Below, one piece after another: positions 12,484 to 27,400 of a DNA stretch of 64,000 nucleotides. Position 1 is the first letter of the stretch, and every line of letters begins with the position of its first letter. The notes under the pieces are model-generated. The model had not been told where the DNA came from. It did no database searches and saw only the letters and a list, made by a program, of their open reading frames with translations. Source of the stretch: Saxidomus purpurata (Eukaryota > Mollusca > Bivalvia > Venerida > Veneridae); the NCBI GenBank assembly GCA_022818135.1, contig JAFMSR010000008.1:13960972-14024971 (forward strand), written 5' to 3'. Made by a program: the position numbers and the translations under genes.

Positions 12484-15400
12484 CTGAAATGAAGAAAATA
12501 TCCATTTATGTTTATCCCACATTCAAAACCACAGAATACAGTGTCTGAATTGGCATGTTTAATGGGTAAAGAAAGAAAAGAATTTGCTGTATTAAAGGAA
12601 TTATCTAATGTATGATTAAAAAAGTCAGCAACCTATTGTAATATACCATTGTTCTTGAGTATATGGTCAACTAGACTATGAAACCACTTCCTTTAACTTG
12701 ACATTTCTAACAAGATGGCCCTATATCGCTCACCTGCGACTTATGACAATATGTGACCAAACTTCAACCCTAAACTACATATCATGAACACAAACATTCT
12801 GTCCGACCTTGACAAGGCAAACCTTTCAACCAATTTACATAATGATTGGATTGTAAATGTCACCTGTATGGCATACAAAAGGTTTTTAAGCGGGTGACCT
12901 GGTTTTTGACCCTAGATGACCCATTTTAGAACTCGACCTAGATTTTATCAAGGCAATCATACTGACAAGGTTTCATGAAAACAGAATGAAAAATGCAACT
13001 TCTATAGCATAAACAAAGTTCTTCTATGATTTGACCCTGTGACCTAGTTTTTGACAATAGATGACCCACATATGAACTCGACCTAGATTTCATCAAGGCA
13101 ATCATACTGACAGTTTTATGAAGATAGAATGAAAAATGCAACCTCTAGAGCATACACAAGGTTTTCCTATAATTTGACCGGGTGTCCTAGCTTTTTACCA
13201 TAGATGACCCATATTTAAACTTGACCTAGATTAAATTAAGGCAATCATACTGACCAAGTTTCATGAAGATCCAATGAAAAATGCAACCTTGATAGCATAC
13301 ACAATGTTTATCTATGATTTGACCCTGTGACTTAGTTTTTGACCCTATATCACTCATGTTCAAACTCGACCTAGCTTTTATCAGGGCAATCATACTGACC
13401 AAGTTTCATGAAGACAGAATTAAAATGCAACCTCTATTGCATACACAAGGTTTTTCTATGATTTGACCGAGTGACCTAGTTATTGACCTTAGATGAATCA
13501 TGTTCAAACTCGACTTAGATTTCATCAAGGCAATCATACTGACCAAGTTTCATGAAGATCTAATGAAAAATGCAACCTCTACAGCATACACAAGGTTTTT
13601 CTATGATTTGACTGTGTGACGCAATTTTTGACACTGGATGAGCTATATTCGAACTTGACCTAGATTTTATCAAAGCAATCATACTGACCAAGTTTCATGA
13701 AAATCCAATGAAAAATGCAACCTCTATTGCATAAACAAGGTTTATCTATGATTTGACCCCCTGATGTAGTTTTTAACCCCAGATGACACATATTCGAACT
13801 TGACCTACATTTCATCACGGTTGTCATGCTGACAATGTTTCATGAAGATCCAGTGAAAAATGCAGCCTCTATTGCATACACAAGGTAAAGTGTTGACAGA
13901 CAGACAGACGACAGACACCAGGAGATCACAATAGCTCACCTTTGAGCACTTCGTGCTCAGGTGAGCTAAAAACAGAAAGGTTAATTTTTCATTTGGACAA
14001 AACCATTAAAAATTCATACGTACTTAGAGAAAATTAGAGACTGAACAGTGCAGATCATGATCAGACAGCCTAAATGTGCTGGCTGTTCATGATCTACACT
14101 GTTTGCAGGCCGTAAAGTAAGGGTAAAGTATACTGTACCATTACATACAAAACAGACACATTTGTTCATTCCCTCCCCTAGGTATTAAACACAGGTTTGA
14201 GTGTTCAGCATTACAACGGTACAAGGAAAACTATAGCATTACTAGGAAAACTAGCATTACCTGGGGAAATTTGTTATAAGGAACACCGAAGAAAGTGGAT
14301 TGCTGTCTCGTGCATAATTCTTAAATTCTTAAACCTTTACCATTTAAAGTTTCTAAAATAAACTTAAGTATAGAATCACCAGGGTTGGAGTTACAATGAC
14401 AAACTTGGTGTTGCTCGATTCATAATAATGAATTGCTGTGGAGCCATGGATGCCTTGGGATTGGTGGGTCACTGGTTCGATCCCTAGTATTGCCATGGTG
14501 ATAGTGCACTTAGACAAGACACAGATAATTCCACATTACCTCTCTTTCTTCAATGTTGATTCTATCTAGAGTGTGTCTTGAGTGATTAATCTTAGTTGTA
14601 AAAACTTTTTTCGCATTCCAGAATAAATAAATTGGCGTAAATAATAATGAATTAATGTATTTACATACAACAGTATGTTTCTTATATTAACCATGCCTTA
14701 ATACATTACTTCAATAATTCCAGATAATCCCTCTTTGATCTAGTTTCGATTTCTATATACATAATTTTCTATGAAGCATTTTCAAACAATATCATGCTGG
14801 AAAAAAGCAATTAATTTTGAGAAGAAAAATATGTGTTGACTGAAAAAAAGATATATAGGTAATGTCTCAAAAAAAGAAAACTTCTAGCTATATACATGTA
14901 TATATGTGTAAAATGTACACGCATGCAACATCACCAATCATGATTTCTACCAGAGTGGCATGCAAGTGTTCTTCAGCTTTTCTGAATTGTTACTCAAGAC
15001 CTGTGAATTTGTATACAAATACCTGTATATATAATAATCTTTTTGTATATTTCTCTGCCTTAACATCAACAAAAGTATGAGAAAAACAGAAGTTCAGTGT
15101 GCTGGTGTAGTGGCAGCAAAGTGTCATTGGCTTTACACATATTTCATGCTACAGTACCTTTGTGAAAAGTGAAGCATGGAGACATTTGTCAAATTTTTCT
15201 CCTGACCGTACTTAAATTTGTGAATTTTTGGCAAAAAAAAAAATGAAAATGGAAAAATATAAAGCGAAGTACTTCAATAGGAAATAATTTCAAGTCTGGC
15301 TTGTTTTTGTTAAAAGTACATCCACCATCTAAGAAACAAAGAATAATACAAAATATCACCCAGGAAGAACTTCTAAACTAACAAGAGCTGTCACATGACA

Positions 15401-18400
15401 GCACGCTCGACTATTCGAAAGCTTGTTGGTAAAATGGGGTTTTTGTCTAAGAACAGGAGTATTGTGTAATTGTCTATAAGAATTAAGGTCAAAGATATGA
15501 AACTTGTTCAAAGACCTTTGTAAATGTACATTGCATTCAAGGCCTTACTCTGGATTCTGCAAGCCAACTGGAGGGAGGATGGGGGGATAATTTCAAAGAA
15601 ATACATGACCTTGTATATTTGATCATGAATAATTTTGTAACTTTTCAAAATTGATATGTATAGAATTAAAAAAGCATGACCGCTTCATGCTGCATAATTA
15701 TTCTATGACATTTCAAAAGAAAGCCATTTTGAGTATTTCCATTTTAGTCTGGAAAAACTGTGACAAAATTCTAAGTTAAAAAGGGCATAAATATGTCAAA
15801 AATCAAAAACATTGGTGAAGATGTTCACAGTAAATACGTTCGATAGTATTCTATCTTTAACAAAACATTCAAAATTAAAAAGGGACACAAATCTATCAAA
15901 AATCAAAACAGAGTTATGGGGATTGTTTCCTCAGGTGTAGATGTTGATGGTAAACATATATTTTGAGTTTCAAGTCAATACCTTATATAGTATTCAAGAT
16001 ATTTGAATTTACAAAAAAAAAATACAAAAACTTCTAAGTTAAAAAGGGGCATAAATCTGTCAAATCAAAACAGAGTTATGGGAATTGTTTCCTCAGATGT
16101 ATAATGTTGATGGTTGACACATACTTTGAGTTTCAAGTCAATACCTTATATAGTATTCAAGATATTTGAATTTACAAAAAAAAAATACCAAAACTTCTAA
16201 GTTAAAAAGGGGCATAAATCTGTCAAAAATCAAAACAGAGTTATGGGAATTGTTTCCTCAGGTGTATATGTTGATGGTAGACACATACTTTGAGTTTCAA
16301 GTCAATACCTTTGATAGTATTCAAGATATTTGAATTTAAAAAAAAACTTTAACCAAAAATTCTAAGTTAAAAAGGGGCATCAATCTGTCAAAAATCAAAA
16401 CAGAGTTATGGGGATTGTTTCCTCAGGTGTAGATGTTGATGGTAGACACATACTTTGAGTTTCAATCAATACCTTTGATAGTATTCAAGATATTTGAATT
16501 TATAAAAAACTTTAACCAAAAATTCTAAGTTAAAAAGGGGCATAAATCTGTCAAAAATCAAAACAGAGTTATGGGGATTGTTTCCTCAGGTGAAGATGTT
16601 GATGGTAGACACATACTTTGAGTTTCAAGTCAATACCTTTGATAGTATTCAAGATATTTGAATTTATAAAAAACTTTAACCAAAATTTCTAAGTTAAAAA
16701 GGGGCATAAATCTGTCAAAAATCAAAACAGAGTTATGGGGATTGTTTCCTCAGGTGAAGATGTTGATGGTAAACATATAGTTTGAGTTTCAAGTCAATAC
16801 CTTTGATAGTATTCAAGATATTTGACTTTATGAAAAACTTTAACCAACGCAGACGCCGACGCCGACGCCGACGCTGGGGCGAGTGCAATAGTCTCCTTAT
16901 TCTTCGAATAGTCGAGCTAAAAATATATACATGTATTTTGTATCATGCAAAATATTGGGTAAAAATTGGGATAAACATGTCACCATGACAACATGCAATT
17001 GTTTACCTCTGTAACCATGGTAACCATAATGTTGTAAACTATTATAGTGATGTTGATCGGAAGAATTTTGAGAACCTGTAATGATTCAATTACAGTTATT
17101 TACAAATTTCTTGCTGAATGTAAGATAATTTCAGACCCCAAATAATATTTTGGTCCCTCAAACTTAAAATATTAATACTTTTCTAAATATTTCAGGAAGA
17201 ATAGAAAGTCAGATTCCAACAGTATAAAGGTTAGAAATTGCCAATATAGTTCGTATTACAATACTTTTCAACTATGGAAAAAGATTTCACTTTGTCCACT
17301 AATTATTATTGAAGTGATTTAACCCTGACCCACCTAAATTTCCAAAATAGACTTCTCTGTCTTTTAATGTAGACTATACCATTAACAGTTCAAAGGGTTG
17401 ATCACTTCTGATTTACTCACTTAAATCTGTGCAATCTGATCATGATCTGCACTGGTCATAAAATCATGATCATTGCCACCAGCAAGGTTATGATGAAGCA
17501 GTTTACACAAAAAGGGAAGTTTTATTTCATTCCAGTCTAAACTTAGAAAAATATAAACATGAATAGATCTAGGTGACTGAGTACTGAAGTTTGAGCTAGT
17601 ATGAATAGAAACAAACAATAATACTTTATTCCATATAATCACAACATGCTCTTTTTATCAAGTTATGTCTACCACAAACTGCAAGTAAAAGTTTCATTTC
17701 CTGTTTTCATGTATGGTATCCTATTTATTAAAAACAATGTTGTTGTTGTTGTTGTTGTATTAAAAATAAAGACAATATATTTATGAAATGGTAGGTAAGG
17801 TGGCAAGCTGTTTACTTGGTTGTGTATAACAGTTTTTTCACAGGTCAAACTGATGGTAACAATGTTTTAGTACTACCAGTCAGTTGTGTCAAAGGAGACA
17901 AACTAAAAACAAAGGAGTATATTTGGTAGACAAAAGAAGCTAACATTTTCAGACTTTATAAATTCTAGTGTCAAATGAAAAACCAAGATATGGTATCTTT
18001 CTATGGATCAGTATAATCTGGGAAAGACATACTTTTTCCATGCAGTCTGAAGGATCAAGACAAAATGTGGGTTTGAGCTGACCGAGTTTCAACATTACCT
18101 TAACATAGACACTGCTGCAGACACTATACAAGGTCACAAACATACAGACAACTTATAAGCTCAGTGACACTTGGCGGCATTGAAATGGTTTTGGCGCAGT
18201 TCTCAAGATGAAGTAACCACAGGTGTTCGAGCAAAGTAGGTAATCCTGACCCAGAATGTGTCATAGTACAAAATGTATATGCACATATTCTGGCCAACTC
18301 CTGTGGAAATCTGGCTTGGCTTTCACATAAGGGCTGTCACCATCATCCGCTCAAGGCACATTTAACTCTTAACAAATAAGAAACATATCAACGTTCTATT

Positions 18401-21400
18401 GATGACAAGGAACTTGTACTAGATATCTTACCTGGGGCCGACATCTGTTTGCTATATGGTGGACTCCGAAGCTGCTGAACTGTAATAAACAAACAAACTT
18501 TTCCTTTCTCTGTAATGACAGATAAACAATACAGCGCTTACTTTGTTCTTTAGGTATAACTAGACTCACAATATCTATAAGAAAGTATAGCAGGGCTTAG
18601 AGCCTGTGACCTGTGATCAGTAAAACGTTTCAATTCAAGTCTACAATTGTAACCACAAGACCACAGAGATGGATCACTCAGGAGTTACCAGCTACATTTT
18701 GCCGCAATAATTCATATCTAATTCAGCCACATTACATTATTAGATTGTCTCATGCATCCTGAAGATTTACTGAACTTCCAAATCATCAGTGATTACTCAG
18801 ATAAGTGCACAACAGTAACTTGCATACTAAAGTTAAGCAACGACTCTACCAAAACAGTGGCAAAAGCCGATCTTAACCTCCAAATAGTCTAGCTAAAAAC
18901 ATCATATGAAATACCTGAACTGAAATATATGCATCAATTTAAGAGCTTGATAAATACCTGCTTGATACGACTGTATCTGTTCTGGTGTTAAATTTGACAG
19001 TTTAACACTCTGGTACCCTTGAGCTGACTGTGTGCTGGTTACTGGCATTGTGTACGGTTTGGTCTGCATTCCTGCAGCACTCTGTAACCGAGCTTGTAAC
19101 TCCTGAATTGAAGAGCTTGGCTTCCACTGATGCTGTGTTTGTCCAAGGGGAGAGTTACCTCTAGGATTTGGACTTCCTTGGTTTGGGGATCTTTGAATAG
19201 TGGGTCCTGGGAAACTTGGACTGCTGGTCTGTGCTTGTGCTTGACCAAAAAGAGTCTTGAGCAAACTTGTTGCCGGGCGGCTGTTGGTAGATACGGTTAC
19301 ACTAGCTGGATTAAACAAAACTTTGGCCTGATTTTGTTGACTATGCAAGGTCACAACATGTGCATTTCCTGTTTTGCCCTGAGAATTATGGGTAATTTTT
19401 ACCGTCTGTGACTGTGGTGAAGGCTTCCTGAGAGTGTCAGAGGCTGACGATACCTGCACATAATGGCCACTAGACTGGTTCTGAATGTTTTTGTTCACAG
19501 TTTTCACCTGATGTAACAAAGGACCACCTTGGTTTTTATCACTTAACTGCTGCCTTATTAAATTATCACTTAAATGTTTTTGGTGGCTAATTCCTTGCTT
19601 AAACTGATCTACTAACTGCTTTCTGGAACCACCTTGACCTACTGGAATGTTTTTAGACATGGCTAAGCTCATTGGACTCTGACTTGGCATCCTAGGTTGA
19701 TCATCATTTTTTGTCATTAGCTTTTGCCCTATGGCAGCCTTTTGAGCAGACGCAAGTTGCTTGGCAATTTGCTGCTGAGTATGGAACTGTTGTTGCTGCT
19801 CTAGCTCTTGTTGCTGCGCTTTAAGTAATCTTAGTTGACGTTGTTTCTCTACCTCTAGATGTTGCTGCAGTTTCTGTTGCTGCAAAAGTTTGTTATGTTG
19901 TTCTGACAACATCATCTGTGTGTCTGTAATTTTCTGATTGGGGGATAATTGTTTCGGATTCACTGGCTCTTGAGTGCCGACATATTTTGCAAACTGGGCC
20001 ATGTAGCCACTAGCTGCCTGAGTGCTAGCAGCGGGTGAAACATTAGAAGTCTGTCTGTGAATCACTGGTTTAGGAGGAGATTTTCTTGTTGGTTGTTCAC
20101 TGCCAATAGAAGATCTTAAAATATCCGACACCATATGGTCCCAAGAACTATCAGTCTGCTTTGAACCAGCTCCTGGTATTTTCATATCACCAAGTTTGAG
20201 CACTGTTGGTGATGGCAGGTCTGTACCTCCATGTGGAGAGCTCCGAATCAGTGCAGCACTATCTGACATTACACTACCAATGTCTTTATTACTGTTCGAA
20301 TAGTCGAGTATTGTGGGAATTACTTTTTTCGGAGGTGCATTTGGCGTGCTTTGATTACTAAAGGCAGGTTTAGCACTGTTTATATTGATGCTTGTTGTTT
20401 TCACTACATTGTTTCCTGAGTTAACTTTAGACACACTAATATATGGCATCTTTGTTGAACTTGGAGTGGAAGATGCCACTACATTCGGAGATTTTGAGAT
20501 CTGGTTTGATGCAGAGACAGCTTGGGCCTTGCTCACCAACAAAGGTTTCTTTGGCTTTTGGCTGAAATTGAAGAAATATAACACTTGACTGATAATATTT
20601 TCTTAGGGTCTAACATCTGTTTCGTTAACTTTTTAAATACAGACAGTAAAAGTATATCATTCTAAGGAAGAACTAGAACAAGACTCAAAAATAGCAAGAT
20701 CAGTAGCAGAGTTTGAACCCATGACCCTAAATCAGGGAGAGATTTAGTGATTTCAAACCAGAAACCGTAACAACTCAATCCTATCTTTTAACTTTTTATT
20801 TACATTGCAGACAGTCTAAGTAAAATAATGTCAGAGGAACATGTAGAAATTTCTAAGCAATATCTCTTAAATTAAGTTGATGCTTTTAATTCAAATGACT
20901 AGATTGTTCGAAACTTTTCTAGTCACTGCTCGCATAAAATGGTTTCATATCTTTAAAGCATAGTACGCAAAACTTACGCGTTAGTCCACAATGAATGGGC
21001 AACTTTACTCTCCTTGTAAAGTACCCGTGTTTGCATCCAACCTTTGGGCCAGATAGGACGAACATCCTGATCAAGGAAGGCCTTACAAAACTCCTCTGCA
21101 GTCTGGGACTTCCCTTTTGACATTGTAAATGTGTGCATCTTAACACGTACAACATCACATAGCAAACTCCTGAAAACAAAGTGTAGTTAACCATATATCA
21201 GTAACAACTAACTTATGCATTTATTGATCGAAGTTTGATCATGATCAGAAGATATTCATATTGTCAATGGTAATCATGATGTAATTCTCCATTTACAGAA
21301 GCATTATAAGAAACACTAGTGAATCAATTTTACAGGCATAGAGAGTCCATTCTTAAGTGGGGAAAGGGGTTCACTGATAATCAAAGACCCCTATGCATTC

Positions 21401-24400
21401 CATTAGATTCAAATATGCACTAAGGTATAAGCTGGAAATTTATTAATATTCTATCTACATTGAAATCTCTCTAGCAGTTATACACTGGACATCTTTGGGT
21501 TCAAAATAAGCTTTAGTCAAGTTGACAAATATGGTAATTTAAAAATTAAATTGGCAATTACAATTGAAACGATTTTAATACTCAAATAACTATCGTTCAT
21601 ACCTTAATTCATTGTCCCAAGTAAATTTTTTCCTTGGTCCAGGCTGACGTTTCTTCGTTGACTCGGACAGATTTGTTTTCTCTTCTTCATCACTTTCAGT
21701 CGCAGCATCTTCCTTACCACCTTCCTTTTCTTTCTCTTCTTTGGATACTTCTTTGTTTCCCTCTTCAAGTCTAATCATATATAGTACATGGAAATTATCT
21801 TGTTCCATATCATCTTAATATAGCTTTGTTTATGTATAATTTGGATCAAATTGAAAATGAAGATTCTGAATCTACAAAAAACTTGGTTTAACCAGACATA
21901 ATTTGACATCTGTAATGTTTATTTTTGATGTCACAGACAACAGCAGGCATCAGCACTGCAACTTAAACTCACTAACACCTGTGACAAACCAATCTCTGTA
22001 TCAGCATTTATTTCCTGCAGTTAAGGAGCATCTTACATTAGTTACACTGATTTACTTACCTTTCCAATGCAGCCTTTTTGCTGTCCTCTTCAAATTTTTC
22101 CACAAGAGCTGGCATCCTTTTGTTCACAGCTGTTACAACAGAATACATAAACATATCAACAATATCAAACATATGCTACATTGTACAGTGTACTGTCTTT
22201 CAATTGCTCGACTGAAATTACCGGTACATATACTTTCTTGCATATCTGATCAGCATTTCCGGTGATTTTACCCATGCCGGAAAAACTGGTCTGGCACCCC
22301 TCCTGTGCTAGACAACTCTCGAGAATTATTTATGACATAACGTTATAAACATTGTGACGTCACTTTGCCAATCACAACGTCTGGATATCGTATGTTTTTA
22401 CATGTATATGTTTTCATAATGCATTTTTCAATGAATTTGCATTTAGAAATATTCTTTAAAGTGCAAGACGGTATCAAAGAAAAAGTATCATGAGACATTT
22501 TGGTTCAGATGAAATATCCGTCACCTCTGGTGACTGTTTTGCAGGAGCTCGGCAGAACCTTGTACCCTTGGTGATGGATATTTTTATCTAAACCATTCAC
22601 TCATGACAGAAATTATTATTAAAACTGTCTAGCAAATGGTTTCAACACTTAACTGTTACATTTGTAATCCAATCTCATTTTCATATCTGTTGAAATGCTA
22701 ACAGAGTCACAGGGACCTGTGACACTGATTGTAAAACCTCTATACTGGTATTAAATTTTAGTTAAAAACTACTTGTAATTTATGCCTTACTAAGATGATG
22801 ATTAAATAACCAATGACAAAATTCATAAAACTTTGATGCAATGTTTCAATTAAAATCTTTAAGGTCTACAAAGACAAACATCTCTGTCTGAATTATCATT
22901 TAATCCTATTAAAATGAGTAGGTTTATTCATAAGGCAAAACAAAAAATCTGTGTTTCGGGCAACCCGACCCTACCTTATGAAATCCCCCGACCCTAGAGT
23001 TATTTTTTCAAACCCCCCAAAAATAAAAAAAATACTTTTTACAATGTCCCTTCCCTATCTACATAGCATTTTTGGAACCGTTGCCCTAAACACAGATTGC
23101 TCGTTTCCAACCTGCAGAAATTTTTCGATTTAAAAAAAAATAAAAATTGTCCCTACCCTACCTAGCATTTTTGGGACCATTGCCCTAAACACAAATTTGT
23201 TTTTGGCCTAATTTTCACAGCTTGCCAAAGAGGAATGCTTTGTGAATACCAACATTAGGCCTTTACAACCAGTATGGTATTCAGCCTTCACATTTGTGCA
23301 GCCCAATCAGTACCCATACCTTTCACTTTAACATCCATCAAAATATTTTGAGAAACTTTACTACTTTCGTTGCTATAGCTTTTGTGTCTAGAACTGTGTT
23401 TCACACTTTTGTCTCTTTCTTATGCAGTAACTACATGTATTGACATAAATACGGTGTTCACACAACTTTGTTTAGTTTCTTGTTTTTACCAAAATTCCTA
23501 CCTTCCTTAAGTTTATCCAAGGGCTCTTTAATCTTGTCTTCTAGCTCTTTGACACGCAGTGTCTTGGCACGTTTCAACAATGTATCTTTGCTGCACGGCA
23601 AAAATGCTGCCAGGTGACCAAACATGGATGATCGGTTGCCCACAGTCATCTGCTTGGATGCAATTTCTACCCTGAAGATGTAATATTCAATTCTCATAAA
23701 ACTTGTATGGCTTTTAAGAACTGTTACTACATGTATAATAAATTCATAGACAGTTTGCTTGCACAATCAATCATCAATCCAGGCTGACTGACATCTAATA
23801 TAACTTATCATACCTCAGTGCAGCAGGTATTTAAAGTGCATGTGCTGTTATGTTTATTGAGCTATGATAAACTCACAACAGGTCTGCTGTTATACTGGGT
23901 TGAGGTCAATACTCACACAGCTGTTAGTTGACATCTGCCGTTATTTTGTACAATACAAGATAAACTTACTCAAGCAGTTTTTTGTTGACTTCTTCTGTGA
24001 AAAATTTCAGTTTGCCATCACTGGATTCCTTTGCATGCTGGAAAAACAAGTATAAATTGTTTTAGATCTATTTAGAATATTGGAATATTAATCATATCAA
24101 AGAATTCTGTCAGTAATTGTGCAATAATTTATCATATTTACAAAATTTATATTAGATACTGAACTAAAAACTGCAACCAAATCTGGGACACATCTACACA
24201 CTTTGTGTGAAATGAGAATGATCTGCAACTGAAAGATTTCTACATAAACTCTTAGCATTAGAAAAACAACTGTTGTAGAGTACTTTATAAATATGCAATG
24301 AATTACTAACATTTTTCAGCTGGCCAATCCTTTCTTCCATGCCTGCTGGTAAACTTGGAGGGAGTTTAGGAATGTTCTCTGGGTCGAAGTCTTTCTTTGG

Positions 24401-27400
24401 TGTTGAGTCTTCAAAATCTCCATTGGAATCATTGGCTGCCATAGCAATTACAGAATCTATCACCATGGAGATGTTAGATTTCATCTGACTTTTACCATTG
24501 TTGCTATTTTCACTATCCGAGGAGACAAATCCATTTTCAACATTGTCACCATTAAGGTTAGGAGAGGTGGTTTTTATCAACGCACTGACAGCTGTTGATT
24601 TCCCACTACAAAATGAGAAATTTGAAGATTATTTAATTTTAAACAGTTCATATATGAAAACAGAAATGTCTTTAGAATACTTGTACTTTTTTCTGAAATT
24701 CAATCAAGTGATATAACTAATAGTTTAACCTACAACTGAAAGGCACTAATGTAAGACTACAGTATTCATCTGTCTAAATTTGATACATCTGGTAATGTAA
24801 CACTTCTAACACACAAACACTTTTAACGAACATTTTATTTGTTTCAGATTCCCTTACACAATTTAACAAGTAACAAGTAATTTACACTTACTCTTTGAAT
24901 TTGTCTTTTAGTTTGACTTTCTTCACTGGCTTTTCTCCAGGAGGAACAATCAGTTTTTTCTTTTTCTTCTTCTTAACTTCCCCATCCACAGTAAGGGTGT
25001 CCTTTATCTTCTTTTTCTGAAATAAAAACATTTTTTAAAATACACCACCAACATATTGTTAGATTATATCCATAAACATTCAATATAAATAGATTGTAGT
25101 ATAAACCCTTTATTTGTTGAGTCACTTCCAAGGTTGTATCACTATTAGCTTTATCCTGTACCTGTATTGCAATCCACTTTACTAAGTACTGGCAATATAC
25201 TTTATCTAGTACTCACAATCCACTTTACTTAGTACTTGCAATATACTTAATCTTGTACTTGCAATATGCTTTATCCAGTACTTGCAATCTGCTATGCCCA
25301 ATACTTGCAATATACTTTATCCAGTATTTGAAATATGCTTTATCCAGTACTTGTAATATGCCTTATCCAGTACTTGCAATATGCTTTATCCAGTACTTGC
25401 AATATGCTTTATCCAGTACTTGCAGTATACTTTATCCAGTATTTACAATATGCTTTATCCAGTACTTGCAGTATACTTTATCCAGTATTTGCAATATGCT
25501 TTATCAAGTACTTGTAATATGCTTTATCCAGTACTTGCAATATGCTTTATCCAGTACTTGCAGTATACTTTATCCAGTACTTGCAATATGCTTTATCCAG
25601 TACTTGCAATATGCTTTATCCAGTACTTGCAGTATACTTTATCCAGTACTTGCAACATGCTTTATCTAGTACTTGCAATATGCTTTATCCAGTACTTGCA
25701 GTATACTTTATCCAGTACTTGCAATATGCTTTATCCAGTACTTGTAATATGTTTTATCCAGTACTTGCAGTATACTTTATCCAGTATTTGCAATATGCTT
25801 TATCCAGTACTTGTAATATGCTTTATCCAGTACTTGCAATATGCTTTATTCAGTACTTGCAGTATACTTTATCATGTACTTGCAATATGCTTTATCTGGT
25901 ACTTGCAGTATACTTTATCTAGTGCTTGCAACATGCTTTATCTAGTACTTGCACTATACTCTATCTAGTATTTGTAATATGCTTTATCCAGTACTTGCAA
26001 CCTGCTGTACTCAGTACTTTCAAGTCCATTTAAGCCAGTACTAATATAATATTTTTCCTCCACTAAGTTTTGTTTACACTCAAGGGTTACTTTCAGACAC
26101 ACAGAAGAACTGACCTACACAGAAGAACTGATCTACACAGAAGAAATGACCTACACAGAAGAACTAACCTACACAGAAGAACTAACCTTCACAGAAGAAC
26201 TGACCTACACAAAAGAAATGACCTACCTTGACTACCTTTTCTCCATCAGATTCTTCATCAGATGAAATTCTCTGAAAAATGAAACAAAAACCTGCAGGTA
26301 ATTGACTTTTAAACATCGAATCTATTGTTCCAAAAAGCCCATAATTCTGAGTTATTTACAAGCTATTTATTTCAGAGTAAGAATTTCAGACAACCTTTTC
26401 AAACAGTATGCAAGCAAGTCCAATCCTATCGCTATATAATAAAACAGCTTTTGTCAATTAGAAAAAACATCATGTATACAATTTGCATTATGTACATAAT
26501 ACGACTGTCACAAATAAAATAAACTGTTGAGCAGATACCCTTTTCTTATTTTTCTTCACTGGAGCTGGTGATCTGAACTCATCATCTGAAGAATCGGACA
26601 TTTCCTTCAGTTCTAGTCGTCCTGAGTTAATGTAGAAACCTCCGAGTTTGGTTGTCATGGTTTCTGGTAATATCTCATCATACTGCAACATCAGGTTCAG
26701 GATATTGTTATAACGAAAGTCAGGGATTGTTCACCAGACTGACGGATCACTAGATTTAATTATTATTCACTGTAGAAAGGGATTGTTCACAAGAGTTACA
26801 GATCATTAAGTTAAGGATTGTTCATTTATTACATATTATTCACTTCTGTTTGGGATTGAGTAAGGGACCATTCTCTAGAATTAGGGTTAATTCTGTGAGT
26901 TTAAGATCATTCTCTGGTTAGGGATAATTCACTAAGTTTGGGATTATTCTTTAGAGTTAGAGATCATTCTCTACACTTTGAGATCATTCTGATGAGGCTG
27001 GGCCCATTCTGTACAGTTAGGGATCACTGAAGTTCCGGCTTTCATTTTTAACTGCAGCTTTTGAAATGGAAGCAGTTTCATTTAACTTAAGAGGACACAC
27101 AAAAAGATTTGTAACTGAGATCCATATTTATCTGAGCAGTAAGCAGTTGTTGGGGATCTTTACCATAATGACGGGAGACAGAAGTTGGCCAGAACAGTGC
27201 GCCATAGGCAGTTGTAGGCGACAAACTAACAAGAGGGTCATTGTGACCCTATATCGCTACCCGAGTACCACACCATTTTTACCCCAAGGGCATGATTTGT
27301 ACAAAGTTGGTAAAGGACCACTAGACAATGCTACATACCAAACATATTAGCTCTAAGCCTTGTGGTGAAGGAGAAGATTTTTAAAGTTTTTCCTATACCA

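Noticed and set aside
18200..18330. Possible extra exon after an acceptor-like site near 18303
   Set aside because: No donor, no family similarity, and the frame ends in a stop.
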